The notes: generated by a model from the letters alone, not told the origin. A stretch of DNA of 64,000 bases from Marivirga sericea (GCF_900177665.1 NZ_FXAW01000006.1:300673-364672), one strand, 5' to 3'. Positions 53,449 through 63,439 are shown, numbered from the stretch's first letter. Numbers and translations are program-made.

Positions 53449-54720
53449 TTAGCGGGTTAGTACCTGCATTCTATGCGCATCCAGTTTCACCAATACAAAA
53501 AGCAAGATTGTAAAAGACCAAAGGGAAGAACCTCCATAACTAAAGAAGGGTAGAGGTATACCTGCTACTGGAAAGAGCCCTATTGTCATACCTATATTGA
53601 TACCAAAGTGGAAAAAGAATATCCCCGCCACAGCATAGCCATAAATTCTGGCGAAATTTGACTTCTGTCGTTCTGCTAAAAAGATAATCCTGACCATTAA
53701 AACCAAAAACAATACAATCAGGACGAAGCTCCCGGCCCACCCGTGTTCCTCGCCAATTGTGCAGAATATAAAATCTGTACTCTGCTCCGGCACGAAGTCA
53801 AATTTAGTTTGAGTTCCTTCCAAAAACCCCTTTCCAAATGTGCCGCCCGAGCCAATGGCAATTTTTGATTGTGTAACATTCCAACCATATCCTAGTGGAT
53901 CCGCATCAGGATTAACCAAGGCTTTCAAGCGATTTTGCTGATGGGGCTTCAAAACATCAGAAATCACATAATCAACACTTTGAATTACACCGATTACTAC
54001 AACACCCACAAGTATGGTAATACCAATATTTTTTAATCGTTTATTGTTAATAACAATAATGATTGTGGCTAACATGATCACCCCAATTGTTAGATATAGT
54101 TGGTCCACTAACAAGGTTAAAATAAAGATCACTGCAGCTGATAAGCCGGTTATTACGTAAAAAGATGGAAGCCCTTCTCTATAATAAACTATAATAAAGC
54201 TTATAAAAACCATGGCCGTGCCGACATCTCCCTGTAGCACAATTAGACTTAAAGGAACAAGTACAAACAGAGATGATTTTATCTGTTCTGTAAATCTGTC
54301 AAGACGAACATTTCTGCTACTAAAATACTTTGCAACAGCAAGAGCGGTAGCAAATTTGCCAAATTCTGAAGGCTGCAGTCTAAAGGAACCAATAGTGAAC
54401 CAGGACTGATTACCAGCGATTTCCGTTCCGAGGGGAGTTAAAACCAAAATGAGCAAAACGATAATAAGAGCAAATATGTAGTAGGCAAAGGACTCAAAGA
54501 ATTTAGAATCCAAAATCATAATTGCAATGATAATAATCAATGAGCCTGCAATAAAGGCAAGTTGCTTTCCCGAATTCAGGTCTAAACTGAAAATATTCTG
54601 CGATTCTTCAGCATCATATACTACCGCATAAATGTTTAACCATCCTAATATTACCAGAATGAAAAACACTGTAATTATCAGCCAGTCTACTCTATTCCAA
54701 ATGCTATCCTGTCTTCTCAT
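53449..54720 (-). CDS. rodA: Rod shape-determining glycosyltransferase RodA
   Basis: This SEDS-family protein of 423 residues has about ten membrane helices. It polymerises glycan strands for side-wall synthesis together with PBP2. Typical blocks are FRLQPSEFGKFA, LVLQGDVGTAMVF, NRLKALVNPDADPLGYGWNVTQSKIAIGSGG and FIFCTIGEEHGWAG. It overlaps mrdA by four bases and is the last gene of the shape operon. Confidence 0.94.
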   Translation of the reverse strand: MRRQDSIWNRVDWLIITVFFILVILGWLNIYAVVYDAEESQNIFSLDLNSGKQLAFIAGSLIIIIAIMILDSKFFESFAYYIFALIIVLLILVLTPLGTEIAGNQSWFTIGSFRLQPSEFGKFATALAVAKYFSSRNVRLDRFTEQIKSSLFVLVPLSLIVLQGDVGTAMVFISFIIVYYREGLPSFYVITGLSAAVIFILTLLVDQLYLTIGVIMLATIIIVINNKRLKNIGITILVGVVVIGVIQSVDYVISDVLKPHQQNRLKALVNPDADPLGYGWNVTQSKIAIGSGGTFGKGFLEGTQTKFDFVPEQSTDFIFCTIGEEHGWAGSFVLIVLFLVLMVRIIFLAERQKSNFARIYGYAVAGIFFFHFGINIGMTIGLFPVAGIPLPFFSYGGSSLWSFTILLFVLVKLDAHRMQVLTR

Positions 54721-56528
54721 AAATTATTCAAATAAGCTTTGGTCATCACATAATTTTCAACCCAAACTCTGTTGGAAGCTACTTCTCCTTTTATATATTT
54801 CTCTATTAATAATCCCGTTATGGCTGCGGCAACTCCTCCTCCCCAACCTGCATTCTCTACATAAACAGAAATAGCTATTTGAGGATTTTCTTTGGGAGCA
54901 AAGGCCATAAATGCTGAATGATCAAAGCTATTCTTATTCTGAACAGTTCCTGTTTTTCCAGCTATTTGTATATCTTTCACCCTTGCGACTCTAGCAGTCC
55001 CGTCAACAATTTCTCCCATAGCATCCACCACAGTAGTGAAATGAACAGAATCGATTCCGGTCTCCTGCCTATCATACTGAATTTTATAATAGGAGTCTGG
55101 TGTATCGATCCCCTTAACCATATGAGGACGAATATAGTGACCTCTATTTGCCAATATCGAAGCTAAATTAGCTACTTGCAAAGGAGTTGTTAATAATTCT
55201 CCCTCTCCAATGCTTAGTGAATAAATGGTGTAGAAATTCCAATGATCTTTCTGATAGTAATAATCATAATACCCAGGATCTGGCACTAATCCTGTACTTT
55301 CATTGGGGATATCAATTCCCAACCTTCTGCCGAAACCAAAATCACTTAAATAATTATTCCAAGTGGTCAATCCAACTCTTGCGTCCTTATTCATCCCTTC
55401 TACCTTTCCTTGCTGAACTATTCTTTTAAAGGTTTGGTAAAAGTACGGGTTACATGAATATTTAATGGCATCGTGTAAATCGGCATTTGTATGAGAACCA
55501 TGACAATTAATTATACCTCTATTACAGACAATCCGAGTGGACGGAACCACCACACCCTCCTGTAAAGCAATTAAAGATTGAACCAATTTAAATACAGAAC
55601 CTGGTCGGTATTGCGCCATTATCGGTCTATTGAACAAAGGTTTTAAGGTATCTTTATTTAATTCACTAAAGTTTTTACCATAGTTTCTCCCTGCTAAAAG
55701 ATTGGGATCGTACGACGGACTGTTCACAAATGCCAAAATCTCACCTGTTGATGGTTCTATTGCTACTATGCTTCCAACCTTATCATCCATGAGGTATTCC
55801 GCATATTTTTGCAAGTCCAAATCTATTGTTGAAATCAAATTATTACCGGGCACAGATAATGTATCAAACTTTCCGTCATTAAATGACCCCTTTTCTATTC
55901 CTCTGACATTTACTAATTTGTATTTTACCCCTCTCTTTCCGCGCAGTTCTTCTTCGTAGGCTGCTTCAATACCCGAAATCCCAATAAAGTCGCCCTGCTT
56001 ATAATAATTGGTAGTGTCTCTTTGCAATTGTCTTTTACTTACTTCTCCAATGTAGCCTAGTCCGTTAGCCAAAATTGGTTCAGGATACTTTCTTACCGTC
56101 CGGGCAACAGGGTAAAACCCTTTATATTCAACTAGGCGCGTTTGAATTTTAGCGAATTCTTCATTGCTTAATTGAGGATAAAACAAAGATTGTTTAATGT
56201 AAGAATACTGTTTTGCTTTTTGAGTTTTGGCCGTAAATTCTTCTTCCGTGATATTTAATAAATTACAAAAAGCAGCTGTATCAGGCACTTCGACTTCCTT
56301 GGGAACTACCATGATATCATAGACAGGAGTATTATGGACGATGATTTTATTATTTCTATCCAGAATTAGTCCTCTATAGGGATATTGCACTACCTTATTA
56401 ATCACATTATTTTCAGCCGCCAATTTATAACGACTATCCATCACCTGAATAGAAAATAATTTTCCTAAGAATACTATTCCCACTACGACAATTAATACTT
56501 GAATGATGTATTTCCTGTTTTCTATCAT
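54717..56528 (-). CDS. mrdA: Penicillin-binding protein 2 (elongasome transpeptidase)
   Basis: The protein has 603 residues: an N-terminal membrane helix (8-27), a dimerisation/pedestal domain, and a transpeptidase domain with catalytic Ser311 in SVFK (311-314), S358-C-N360 and the KTG motif in IAGKTGTVQN. It is the partner of RodA in the rod complex. It overlaps mreD upstream and rodA downstream by four bases each, as in other Bacteroidota shape operons. Confidence 0.95.
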   Translation of the reverse strand: MIENRKYIIQVLIVVVGIVFLGKLFSIQVMDSRYKLAAENNVINKVVQYPYRGLILDRNNKIIVHNTPVYDIMVVPKEVEVPDTAAFCNLLNITEEEFTAKTQKAKQYSYIKQSLFYPQLSNEEFAKIQTRLVEYKGFYPVARTVRKYPEPILANGLGYIGEVSKRQLQRDTTNYYKQGDFIGISGIEAAYEEELRGKRGVKYKLVNVRGIEKGSFNDGKFDTLSVPGNNLISTIDLDLQKYAEYLMDDKVGSIVAIEPSTGEILAFVNSPSYDPNLLAGRNYGKNFSELNKDTLKPLFNRPIMAQYRPGSVFKLVQSLIALQEGVVVPSTRIVCNRGIINCHGSHTNADLHDAIKYSCNPYFYQTFKRIVQQGKVEGMNKDARVGLTTWNNYLSDFGFGRRLGIDIPNESTGLVPDPGYYDYYYQKDHWNFYTIYSLSIGEGELLTTPLQVANLASILANRGHYIRPHMVKGIDTPDSYYKIQYDRQETGIDSVHFTTVVDAMGEIVDGTARVARVKDIQIAGKTGTVQNKNSFDHSAFMAFAPKENPQIAISVYVENAGWGGGVAAAITGLLIEKYIKGEVASNRVWVENYVMTKAYLNNL

Positions 56529-57046
56529 GAAAACCTACCTTTTGAGTAAAACAGATACTGTAAAATCACTAACACAAAAACTGTTAATAAAGTGCTCATG
56601 AATACTTTAGAAATCACATAAAAAAACATATGAAAACCTCCTGCCTCAATAAAAAAGACTACTGCCAAGTGCAAAAACAGTAAAGGCATTGCATAAGCCA
56701 GGAACCAAGACAAACTTAAATCCTTTACAGCAGGACTCTCCACGTTTTCATAACCTCCCCTTGGAGTAATTGCATTTAACCAAATTGGGCGAAGAAACGC
56801 GATTAAGGTCATAGCTGCCATGTGAGTACCTAAACTATTATAAAAAACATCGATAATGAAGCCCGTTAAAAATCCTAAGAGCAAAATATTATTTCGAGAA
56901 ATTCCAAGCGGAAGCAACAGCAAAAAGCCTACGTAAACGAAACAGAATGCTCGATTGTACAAGACAAAGTTTTGCGCAAACAATATTTGAGATGCCACAA
57001 AAAGTATCCAAATCAATATCTGTTTGAAATTATTACTACTGTTCAT
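56525..57046 (-). CDS. mreD: Rod shape-determining protein MreD
   Basis: This membrane protein of 173 residues has about five helices (FVLYNRAFCFVYVGFLLLLPLG, then LGFLTGFIIDVFYNSLGTHMAAM). MreD joins MreC and MreB in the elongasome. The call is supported by its position between mreC (11-base overlap) and mrdA (four-base overlap), since MreD sequence conservation is weak. Confidence 0.88.
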   Translation of the reverse strand: MNSSNNFKQILIWILFVASQILFAQNFVLYNRAFCFVYVGFLLLLPLGISRNNILLLGFLTGFIIDVFYNSLGTHMAAMTLIAFLRPIWLNAITPRGGYENVESPAVKDLSLSWFLAYAMPLLFLHLAVVFFIEAGGFHMFFYVISKVFMSTLLTVFVLVILQYLFYSKGRFS

Positions 57047-57872
57047 ATTCTTTTTGCAGTTCTTGTTCTAAAGAATCCTTTTCTTGCTTCAGTTTATTAC
57101 CGATGACATATACGTAATCTAAACTGAAAAAATCAGCAGAAAGAGCCACTTCTATGTCATAAAAAGTAGCTTCCTCGTCTATCTCCACACTTTTAACCGT
57201 TCCAAGTTTTACACCTTCCGGGAATATAGCATCATATCCTGAACTCACCACTTGCATACCTTCTTGCACCTTAATATGACGAGGTACATACTCTAACGAT
57301 ATTTGGGTTGGGTCTTCTCCTGACCATTTAGCTGTACAAAGCGTCTCCGTTTCATCTATTAATACCGAGACTAATAAGCTACTGTGCAATGCAGAATAAG
57401 CAGTAGAGAAATTAGTGGATACACTTTTAATTTTTCCAATAATACCGTTTGGATTTACTACACCCATTCCTTCTTTAATCCCGTCCTTGCTACCAACATC
57501 TAGAGTGAAGTAGTTTCTAAACCGGTGAACAGAATTATTCACTACTTTTCCAGTAATGAATTCATATTGGCCAGAAAGTTGTAATGGGATGTCTGTGGAA
57601 TCTACCTCCACAGTAAGGCTGTCGACAGCCAAACGATTTCGAAGTAGCTCATTCTCCTCTACTAGGTTCTGATTAACCTTTGCCAATTGAAAATAATCTT
57701 GGACTGCCTGCCTATTTTCATAAACATTACCTGCAATAGCACTGGAGCTATTAAAATAGGATGCACTGATATAGTCATTGTGATTGACTACGAACCAGCC
57801 ACTAACTACTTCCAATAACAAAAAGATAAAGAAAGCCCGATACTGATAAATAAACTGAAATAACCTACGCAT
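57036..57872 (-). CDS. mreC: Rod shape-determining protein MreC
   Basis: The protein has 278 residues: an N-terminal membrane helix (11-30), a short coiled coil (about 58-85, QLAKVNQNLVEENELLRNRL) and two beta-barrel domains (ITGKVVNNSVHRFRNYFTLDVGSKDGIKEGMGVVNPNGIIGKI). MreC is the periplasmic scaffold that activates PBP2. It overlaps mreD and lies about 105 bases after mreB, with a hairpin between. Confidence 0.93.
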   Translation of the reverse strand: MRRLFQFIYQYRAFFIFLLLEVVSGWFVVNHNDYISASYFNSSSAIAGNVYENRQAVQDYFQLAKVNQNLVEENELLRNRLAVDSLTVEVDSTDIPLQLSGQYEFITGKVVNNSVHRFRNYFTLDVGSKDGIKEGMGVVNPNGIIGKIKSVSTNFSTAYSALHSSLLVSVLIDETETLCTAKWSGEDPTQISLEYVPRHIKVQEGMQVVSSGYDAIFPEGVKLGTVKSVEIDEEATFYDIEVALSADFFSLDYVYVIGNKLKQEKDSLEQELQKEYEQ

Positions 57873-57914
57873 TTACCTTTAGGGTTACAGGCAAAAAAAT
57901 AAACCGCTTTAAAA

Positions 57915-57950
57915 AGGAAAAAGGAATGCCTTCTATAGGATTCCCTTTTC
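57915..57950 (-). terminator. Hairpin with T-run between mreB and mreC (attenuator-like)
   Basis: On the minus strand, GGAAAAGGGAATCC and GGCATTCCTTTTTCC pair with one mismatch and one bulge, followed by TTTTTAAAG. It is placed between mreB and mreCD-mrdA-rodA, where partial termination would keep MreB levels above the rest. Confidence 0.6.
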
Positions 57951-57978
57951 CAAAAATATTTTGTATTAAATAATTCAT

Positions 57979-59007
57979 TTAACTCATTAATACTGCTTTG
58001 TAATGATTTAAATTTTTCAAAGCAATTCCTGTTCCACGAACTACCGCTCTCAACGGATCATCCGCCACATGTATCGGAAGCTTTGTTTTTAGTGCCAGTC
58101 TTTTATCAAGTCCTCTTAATAAAGCACCACCACCAGTTAAATGAATTCCATTATCGTAAATGTCCGCAGAGAGTTCGGGCGGTGAAATCTCCAAAGCCTT
58201 AAGCACGGCTTCTTCAATTTTGGACACTGACTTATCAATCGCAAATGCAATCTCAGAATAAGACACTTTAATTACTTTCGGAATTCCAGTCATTAAATCA
58301 CGACCACGGATTTCATAATCTTCGGGTCCATCATCTAGTTCTGTTAAAGCTGCCCCAACTTCTATTTTGATTTTTTCCGCAGAACGTTCTCCTATTAATA
58401 GGTTATGCTGCCTACGCATATAATCTAAAATATCTTTTGTGAACGTGTCACCTGCTACTCGAATAGATTGGTCACAAACGATACCTGATAATGCTATGAC
58501 TGCAATCTCTGTTGTTCCTCCACCTATATCAACCACCATAGATCCGACCGGTTGCTCAATATCAACGCCAATACCGATACTGGCTGCGATAGGCTCATGT
58601 ATCATGTAGACTTCTTTAGCACCTGCGTGCTCAGCTGAATCTCGAACGGCTCGTTTCTCCACTTCAGTAATACCAGAAGGAATACAAATTACCATTCTAT
58701 GAGATGATGGCATAAAACTTCTTTTTCCACCATCAATCATTTTTATCATGCCACGAATCATATGCTCCGCAGCATGGAAATCGGCAATTACCCCATCCTT
58801 CAAAGGACGAATGGTCTTAATGTTCTCGTGGGTTTTCTCATGCATCTGCATGGCTTGGCGCCCAATGGCCAATACTTTGTTAGTAGCTTTATCAATGGCA
58901 ATGATGGAAGGTTCATCCACCACTATTTTGTCTTTATGAATAATTAAGGTATTGGCTGTACCCAAATCGATGGCTATGTCACTTGAAAAGAAATCAAATA
59001 TCCCCAT
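57979..59007 (-). CDS. mreB: Rod shape-determining protein MreB
   Basis: This actin-like ATPase of 342 residues forms membrane filaments that guide the elongasome. Phosphate-1 loop AIDLGTANTLI, VDIGGGTTEIAVIALSGIV and the adenosine motif LTGGGALLRGLD are as in all MreB proteins, and the N-terminus carries an amphipathic segment (MGIFDFFSSD). It is the first shape gene, downstream of purH. Confidence 0.96.
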   Translation of the reverse strand: MGIFDFFSSDIAIDLGTANTLIIHKDKIVVDEPSIIAIDKATNKVLAIGRQAMQMHEKTHENIKTIRPLKDGVIADFHAAEHMIRGMIKMIDGGKRSFMPSSHRMVICIPSGITEVEKRAVRDSAEHAGAKEVYMIHEPIAASIGIGVDIEQPVGSMVVDIGGGTTEIAVIALSGIVCDQSIRVAGDTFTKDILDYMRRQHNLLIGERSAEKIKIEVGAALTELDDGPEDYEIRGRDLMTGIPKVIKVSYSEIAFAIDKSVSKIEEAVLKALEISPPELSADIYDNGIHLTGGGALLRGLDKRLALKTKLPIHVADDPLRAVVRGTGIALKNLNHYKAVLMS

Positions 59008-59118
59008 GGATGTTCGTGTATATTATTTTAAAAATTATCGCTTTGGAAATTTACAAATTACTTTGATAAATTAAGCGGTTCAACGAAAATATTTCCAGAT
59101 TTATCTAAAGATTAACTT

Positions 59119-60645
59119 TTAATGTTTAAAATGTCTTATACCTGTGGTCACCATTTTCATCTTATGAGCATCGCAATAATCAATGCTGTCTTGGTCTTTG
59201 ATAGAACCGCCCGGCTGAATAACCGCTGAAATGCCTGCTTGATCTGCAATTTCAACGCAATCAGGAAAAGGGAAGAACGCATCAGATGCCATAACAGAAC
59301 CCTTCAAATCAAAACCGAAAACCTTGGCTTTTTCAATCGCTTGCTTTAAGGCATCTACTCTTGAAGTTTGACCCACTCCACTTGCCAACAACTGTCCGTT
59401 ATTAGCTAAAACAATCGTATTAGATTTTGTGTGTTTGCAAACTTTAGAAGCAAACAATAGCGCCTTCTCCTCCTCGGCTGTCGGTGCTTCTTTGGTCACC
59501 ACTTTCAAATCTGATTGGTTGTCAGTATGCAAATCTCTATCTTGCTCTATTACACCATTCAACAAACTTTTGAACTGCTTCTTTGTGGAAAGCTTAGTTT
59601 TCTTTTTGAGCAAAATTCGGTTTTTCTTTCCTTTCAGAACTTCTAAAGCTTCGGTAGAAAAATCAGGGGCAATTAAAATTTCAAAAAACAAAGAATGCAT
59701 CTCTTCCGCTGATGCTTTATCTACTTTTTCATTGGTAATTAAAACGCCTCCAAAAGCCGAAAGCGTATCTGCTGCAAAAGCTTTTTTATAGGCTTCTTTT
59801 ACGGTATTGCCCAAAGCCATACCGCAAGCATTGGTATGTTTCAAAATCGCAAAAGCAGTTTCGCCTTCAAACTCTTCAATTAAAGAAACCGCTGCATCCA
59901 CATCCACCAAATTGTTATATGAAAGTTCTTTACCATTCAGTTGGTCAAAAAGCTCATCTAAACTCCCAAAGAAAACACCTTCTTGATGCGGGTTTTCACC
60001 ATAGCGCAAAGTTTTGTTTTCCTCGATGCTATGCTTAAAACCTTTTATCGAATCACCTTCATTGAAATAATTGAAAATTGCAGTATCATAGTGAGAAGAA
60101 ACATTGAAAGCATGCGCTGCAAAAGCTTTTCTGTCTTTTAAATCTGTACTTCCATCTTTTTCTTCTAATACTTTTTCCAAATCAGCATATTGGTTTTGCG
60201 ATGCAACAATCACAACATCCTTAAAATTCTTAGCCGCTGCCCTGATTAAAGAGATTCCTCCTATATCAATTTTTTCTATTATATCCTGTTCGCTTGCTCC
60301 AGAAGCTAGGGTTTGCTCAAAAGGGTATAAATCTACAATCACTAGGTCAATTTCTGGAATGTCATATTCCTGTAATTGTGCTTTGTCCGACTCCAGTTCT
60401 CTCCTGCCTAAAATTCCACCAAATACTTTAGGGTGCAAGGTTTTTACTCTTCCTCCCAAGATTGAAGGATAGCTGGTTAAATCTTCAACAGCCGTAACTT
60501 CGGCTCCTTGTTCTTCAATAAACTTTTGGGTGCCTCCCGTACTGTATATTTTTACCCCCTTATCTTTCAATAATTCAATGATCGGTTCTAAATTATCTTT
60601 GTGGAAAACAGAAATGAGTGCAGATTGGATTTTTTTGACTGACAT
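59119..60645 (-). CDS. purH: Bifunctional AICAR formyltransferase / IMP cyclohydrolase
   Basis: The protein has 508 residues: an N-terminal MGS-like cyclohydrolase domain (about 1-150: STGGTQKFIEEQG, LGGRVKTLHPKVFGGIL) and an AICAR transformylase domain (LRYGENPHQEG, ILKHTNACGMA, SDAFFPFPDCVEIA). It catalyses the last two steps of IMP synthesis. purN at 61.4 kb supplies another step. Its linkage to mreB is conserved in Bacteroidota. Confidence 0.96.
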   Translation of the reverse strand: MSVKKIQSALISVFHKDNLEPIIELLKDKGVKIYSTGGTQKFIEEQGAEVTAVEDLTSYPSILGGRVKTLHPKVFGGILGRRELESDKAQLQEYDIPEIDLVIVDLYPFEQTLASGASEQDIIEKIDIGGISLIRAAAKNFKDVVIVASQNQYADLEKVLEEKDGSTDLKDRKAFAAHAFNVSSHYDTAIFNYFNEGDSIKGFKHSIEENKTLRYGENPHQEGVFFGSLDELFDQLNGKELSYNNLVDVDAAVSLIEEFEGETAFAILKHTNACGMALGNTVKEAYKKAFAADTLSAFGGVLITNEKVDKASAEEMHSLFFEILIAPDFSTEALEVLKGKKNRILLKKKTKLSTKKQFKSLLNGVIEQDRDLHTDNQSDLKVVTKEAPTAEEEKALLFASKVCKHTKSNTIVLANNGQLLASGVGQTSRVDALKQAIEKAKVFGFDLKGSVMASDAFFPFPDCVEIADQAGISAVIQPGGSIKDQDSIDYCDAHKMKMVTTGIRHFKH

Positions 60646-60668
60646 TTTTACTAAGAATTAATTTGCTG

Positions 60669-60676
60669 CAAAAGTA
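60669..60676 (-). promoter_or_regulatory. Predicted -7 box upstream of purH
   Basis: The minus strand reads TACTTTTG, an exact TAnnTTTG match, 23 bases before the purH ATG. Confidence 0.35.
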
Positions 60677-60834
60677 ATTGATTAAAAGCTTTTTCGCCCA
60701 CCCTTTGAAGATTTTATAGTCTCAGTTTTAAATTTTTTTCAGATTATGGTCATTTTTCTAATCTTTCATTCTCTAAATCTGTTAATGTTTGGAGCGCAAA
60801 ATAATTTTCGCTTAAAATTTATAAAGCAAATTGA

Positions 60835-61419
60835 ATGTCATTCTTTGAGCAAATAATAGCTAAAATTTTTCCGAAAGAGAAAAAAAATATGATTCTCACC
60901 AATGAGGTTTTGAAAAGAAGTCAACAGGAGTTTAATTCTTATGAAGATTGGTATGCTTCTGACGTAAGTGGAAAAATATTAGAAAAAATTTTTAGAGCCT
61001 ATCATCTAAAGAAGACAGACATCAAAGACCCCATTCCGATTGCTCTTTTGCAAAGTGATAAAGCCAATGGCTTTGCTGTAGCCAATTGTAGTAGTTTACT
61101 TGACTCAGATTACAAAATGCTCTTAGAGCACTTCAAAAAGCAGATTTTAGCAATTGGTTACAGACAATCCGGCTCTAACAGGAAAGTGACAGCTGAACAA
61201 GATCGGGTAACAACTAAGGAATTCTATTATTTAAAGCCTCCTATTCAAATGGAGCCTCCCATCGATCAGCGATATGGTAATATCAGCATAGAATTAATCC
61301 TCCATGATGATAAACCTTACTATTTAAAGCTTACCGCTAGCGTTTATTCTGATCGCTTGTACTCTGAACCTGAAAGTTTTTCTGATCTAGTTGAAAAGCT
61401 TTTTGAAAAAGCGGATTAA
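60835..61419 (+). CDS. Protein of unknown function
   Basis: The protein has 194 residues; it is soluble, with no signal peptide. It begins MSFFEQIIAKIFPKEKKN, and the body has alternating helix and strand patterns (AVANCSSLLDSDYKMLLEHFKKQILAIGYRQ; KEFYYLKPPI; GNISIELILHDDKPYYLKLTASVYSDR). I do not recognise a family. It is convergent with purN, six bases apart, and coded like its neighbours, so it is likely a real gene. Confidence 0.65.
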   Translation: MSFFEQIIAKIFPKEKKNMILTNEVLKRSQQEFNSYEDWYASDVSGKILEKIFRAYHLKKTDIKDPIPIALLQSDKANGFAVANCSSLLDSDYKMLLEHFKKQILAIGYRQSGSNRKVTAEQDRVTTKEFYYLKPPIQMEPPIDQRYGNISIELILHDDKPYYLKLTASVYSDRLYSEPESFSDLVEKLFEKAD

Positions 61420-61425
61420 TTGCCT

Positions 61426-62004
61426 TTAATTATTCTCCACAAACTCCTCAATAATTTTAGGGAAATGCTGATGCTCTAGCTGCTGCACTTTTGCAGATAA
61501 TTGCTTCGCCCCCATTTGTGGAGAAATATCACATTTTGCTTGAAAAATTATGCGTCCCTCATCATAGTTTTCATTCACTATATGAATGGTAATACCACTT
61601 TCCGTCTCTTTATTTAAGATGACTGATTCGTGCACGTGGTTTCCATACATTCCTTTTCCTCCATATTTTGGCAAAAGGGCCGGATGAATATTGATAATCT
61701 TGTCGGGATATTGAGCAACGATATCTGGGGCAATTTTAAGTAAAAATCCCGCTAAAACGATATAATCAACCTCTTTTGATTTTAAATACTGCAGAAGAAA
61801 AGATGGATGCTCAAAATCTTCTTTAGAAAAGTATTTCGAAGGGACATGTGCTTTTTCAGCTCTTTCTATTGCTCCAGCATTTTCATTATTTGTTATAACA
61901 CAAGCAATATTAATCGCCTTGTGGTTTTTAAAATAATGAATGATTTTTTCAGCATTGCTCCCGGAGCCGGATGCTAAAATAGCTATATTCTTAGGATCGG
62001 TCAT
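61426..62004 (-). CDS. purN: Phosphoribosylglycinamide formyltransferase (GART)
   Basis: The protein has 192 residues: IAILASGSGSNAEKII at the N-terminus (phosphate-binding), the catalytic Asn-His in INIHPALLPKYGGKGMYG, and the catalytic Asp in ENYDEGRII. It transfers the formyl group from 10-formyl-THF to GAR in purine synthesis. It overlaps the upstream YcxB-like gene by four bases. Confidence 0.95.
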   Translation of the reverse strand: MTDPKNIAILASGSGSNAEKIIHYFKNHKAINIACVITNNENAGAIERAEKAHVPSKYFSKEDFEHPSFLLQYLKSKEVDYIVLAGFLLKIAPDIVAQYPDKIINIHPALLPKYGGKGMYGNHVHESVILNKETESGITIHIVNENYDEGRIIFQAKCDISPQMGAKQLSAKVQQLEHQHFPKIIEEFVENN

Positions 62005-62477
62005 GATTTAATCAATTCCTTCCTCTTTAATATCGTTTCCACAAATTTCTTCTCGTTTTCAGTTTTAAATACTTTGTAGGGGAGGTAGACAAACTGCGCT
62101 TTGGAAAGCACAAAGGTAAATGCGTTTTTGCCTACTTTGGCTGATTTTATTTGATCCCACTTTATAGGCATGCCTTGTTTGGCATTGAGTTTTATTAATA
62201 TTTGTTGAGAGCTAATCTCATATGAGAGGCGTTCAAACAATATTTTGTATTGATCCAGCTGCGTGACACCTGCAAATTGAATCACCCAGAATAGGAAATA
62301 CAATAATAAGGCAATAAAAGAACCAATGAACCACCAGATATTGGGAATCCATGCGTAACCGGAACAAATCGCAAGTGCGATTAAAAACACCCACCATTGC
62401 TCTTTTACAATGTTTTTCAATCCGGTTTTGATGTATGTGCCGTTATCCAGCTTATATTTTTTTGTTTTAACTAGCAT
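62001..62477 (-). CDS. YcxB-like membrane protein
   Basis: The protein has 158 residues with two adjacent membrane helices (about 28-45 and 47-70), then a PH-like beta domain (LSYEISSQQILIKLNAKQGMPIKWDQIKSAKVGKNAFTFVLSKAQFVYLPYKVF) typical of YcxB-type proteins. Function is unknown. It is co-transcribed with purN through an ATGA overlap. Confidence 0.75.
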   Translation of the reverse strand: MLVKTKKYKLDNGTYIKTGLKNIVKEQWWVFLIALAICSGYAWIPNIWWFIGSFIALLLYFLFWVIQFAGVTQLDQYKILFERLSYEISSQQILIKLNAKQGMPIKWDQIKSAKVGKNAFTFVLSKAQFVYLPYKVFKTENEKKFVETILKRKELIKS

Positions 62478-62554
62478 TTCTGCAATTCAATTTTCTTAAG
62501 TAAATTATAACTAACCCCTGATCGGGAATGCAAATATATCTGATTTTTATGGTT

Positions 62555-63415
62555 TCAAGAAACGGCTTTCAAACTGATGTCTAAACTTTTATAAGAATGG
62601 GTCAATGCGCCCACCGATATAAAGGTAACTCCTGTTTCTGCAATAGGCACAATCGTTTCTTCGGTTATACCTCCTGAGGCTTCTGTTTGACTTTGATCGC
62701 CTATAATTTCCACCGCCTCACTCATCATTTCAACCGACATATTATCTAACATGATCACGTCTACACCTCCAACAGCAAGAGCCTCTTTTACTTCTTCGAG
62801 ATTTCGAGTTTCTACTTCAATTCTTAAATCGAGATTCTTCTCTTCAAGATATTTCCTTGTTGAAGTAACTGCTGCTGTAATTCCTCCGGCAAAATCATTG
62901 TGATTATCTTTTAACATAATCATATCGAATAATCCAAAGCGATGATTTTGACCTCCACCAATTTGAACAGCCCATTTTTCTGCAATTCGGAAGTTTGGCG
63001 TGGTTTTTCTGGTATCCAATAATTTAGTGGGAGTATGCGCAATCATTTTGTTGAGATTATGAGTGTAAGTGGCTATTCCACTCATCCTTTGCAAACAGTT
63101 TAAAACTAATCTTTCTGCTGTTAAGATGGATGATGCTTCCCCATGCACTTTCAAACCGATATCTCCGTTTTTAACAGCCTCTCCGTCTTTTTTGAAAACT
63201 TCTAATTTTAAATCCTTATCCACTGCTTTGAATATATGCTCTGCCATTTCCACTCCTGCCAAAATCCCATCGTCTTTAATGATTAATTGAGCTGTATTTA
63301 GCGTTCCTTTAGGAATAGAGGCTAAAGAAGAGTGGTCCCCATCACGGATATCTTCTTCTAAGGCACTTTTAATAAAATGATTAATATTCTCTTCGGTTAA
63401 ATATTGATAAGCCAA
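62555..63415 (-). CDS. nadC: Nicotinate-nucleotide pyrophosphorylase (quinolinate phosphoribosyltransferase)
   Basis: The protein has 286 residues. QPRT signatures are EDIRDGDHSS, ERLVLNCLQRMSGIAT, LLDTRKTTPNFR, GGGQNHRFGLFDMIMLKDNH and EVETRNLEEV. It makes NaMN from quinolinate in NAD synthesis. The start codon is TTG at 63415: only CTG and then an in-frame TAA lie upstream, and the protein begins AYQYLTEENI at the expected place. A -7 box lies 24 bases upstream. Confidence 0.95.
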   Translation of the reverse strand: MAYQYLTEENINHFIKSALEEDIRDGDHSSLASIPKGTLNTAQLIIKDDGILAGVEMAEHIFKAVDKDLKLEVFKKDGEAVKNGDIGLKVHGEASSILTAERLVLNCLQRMSGIATYTHNLNKMIAHTPTKLLDTRKTTPNFRIAEKWAVQIGGGQNHRFGLFDMIMLKDNHNDFAGGITAAVTSTRKYLEEKNLDLRIEVETRNLEEVKEALAVGGVDVIMLDNMSVEMMSEAVEIIGDQSQTEASGGITEETIVPIAETGVTFISVGALTHSYKSLDISLKAVS

Positions 63416-63439
63416 CAGTTATGTGTTTTTGTGATTACC

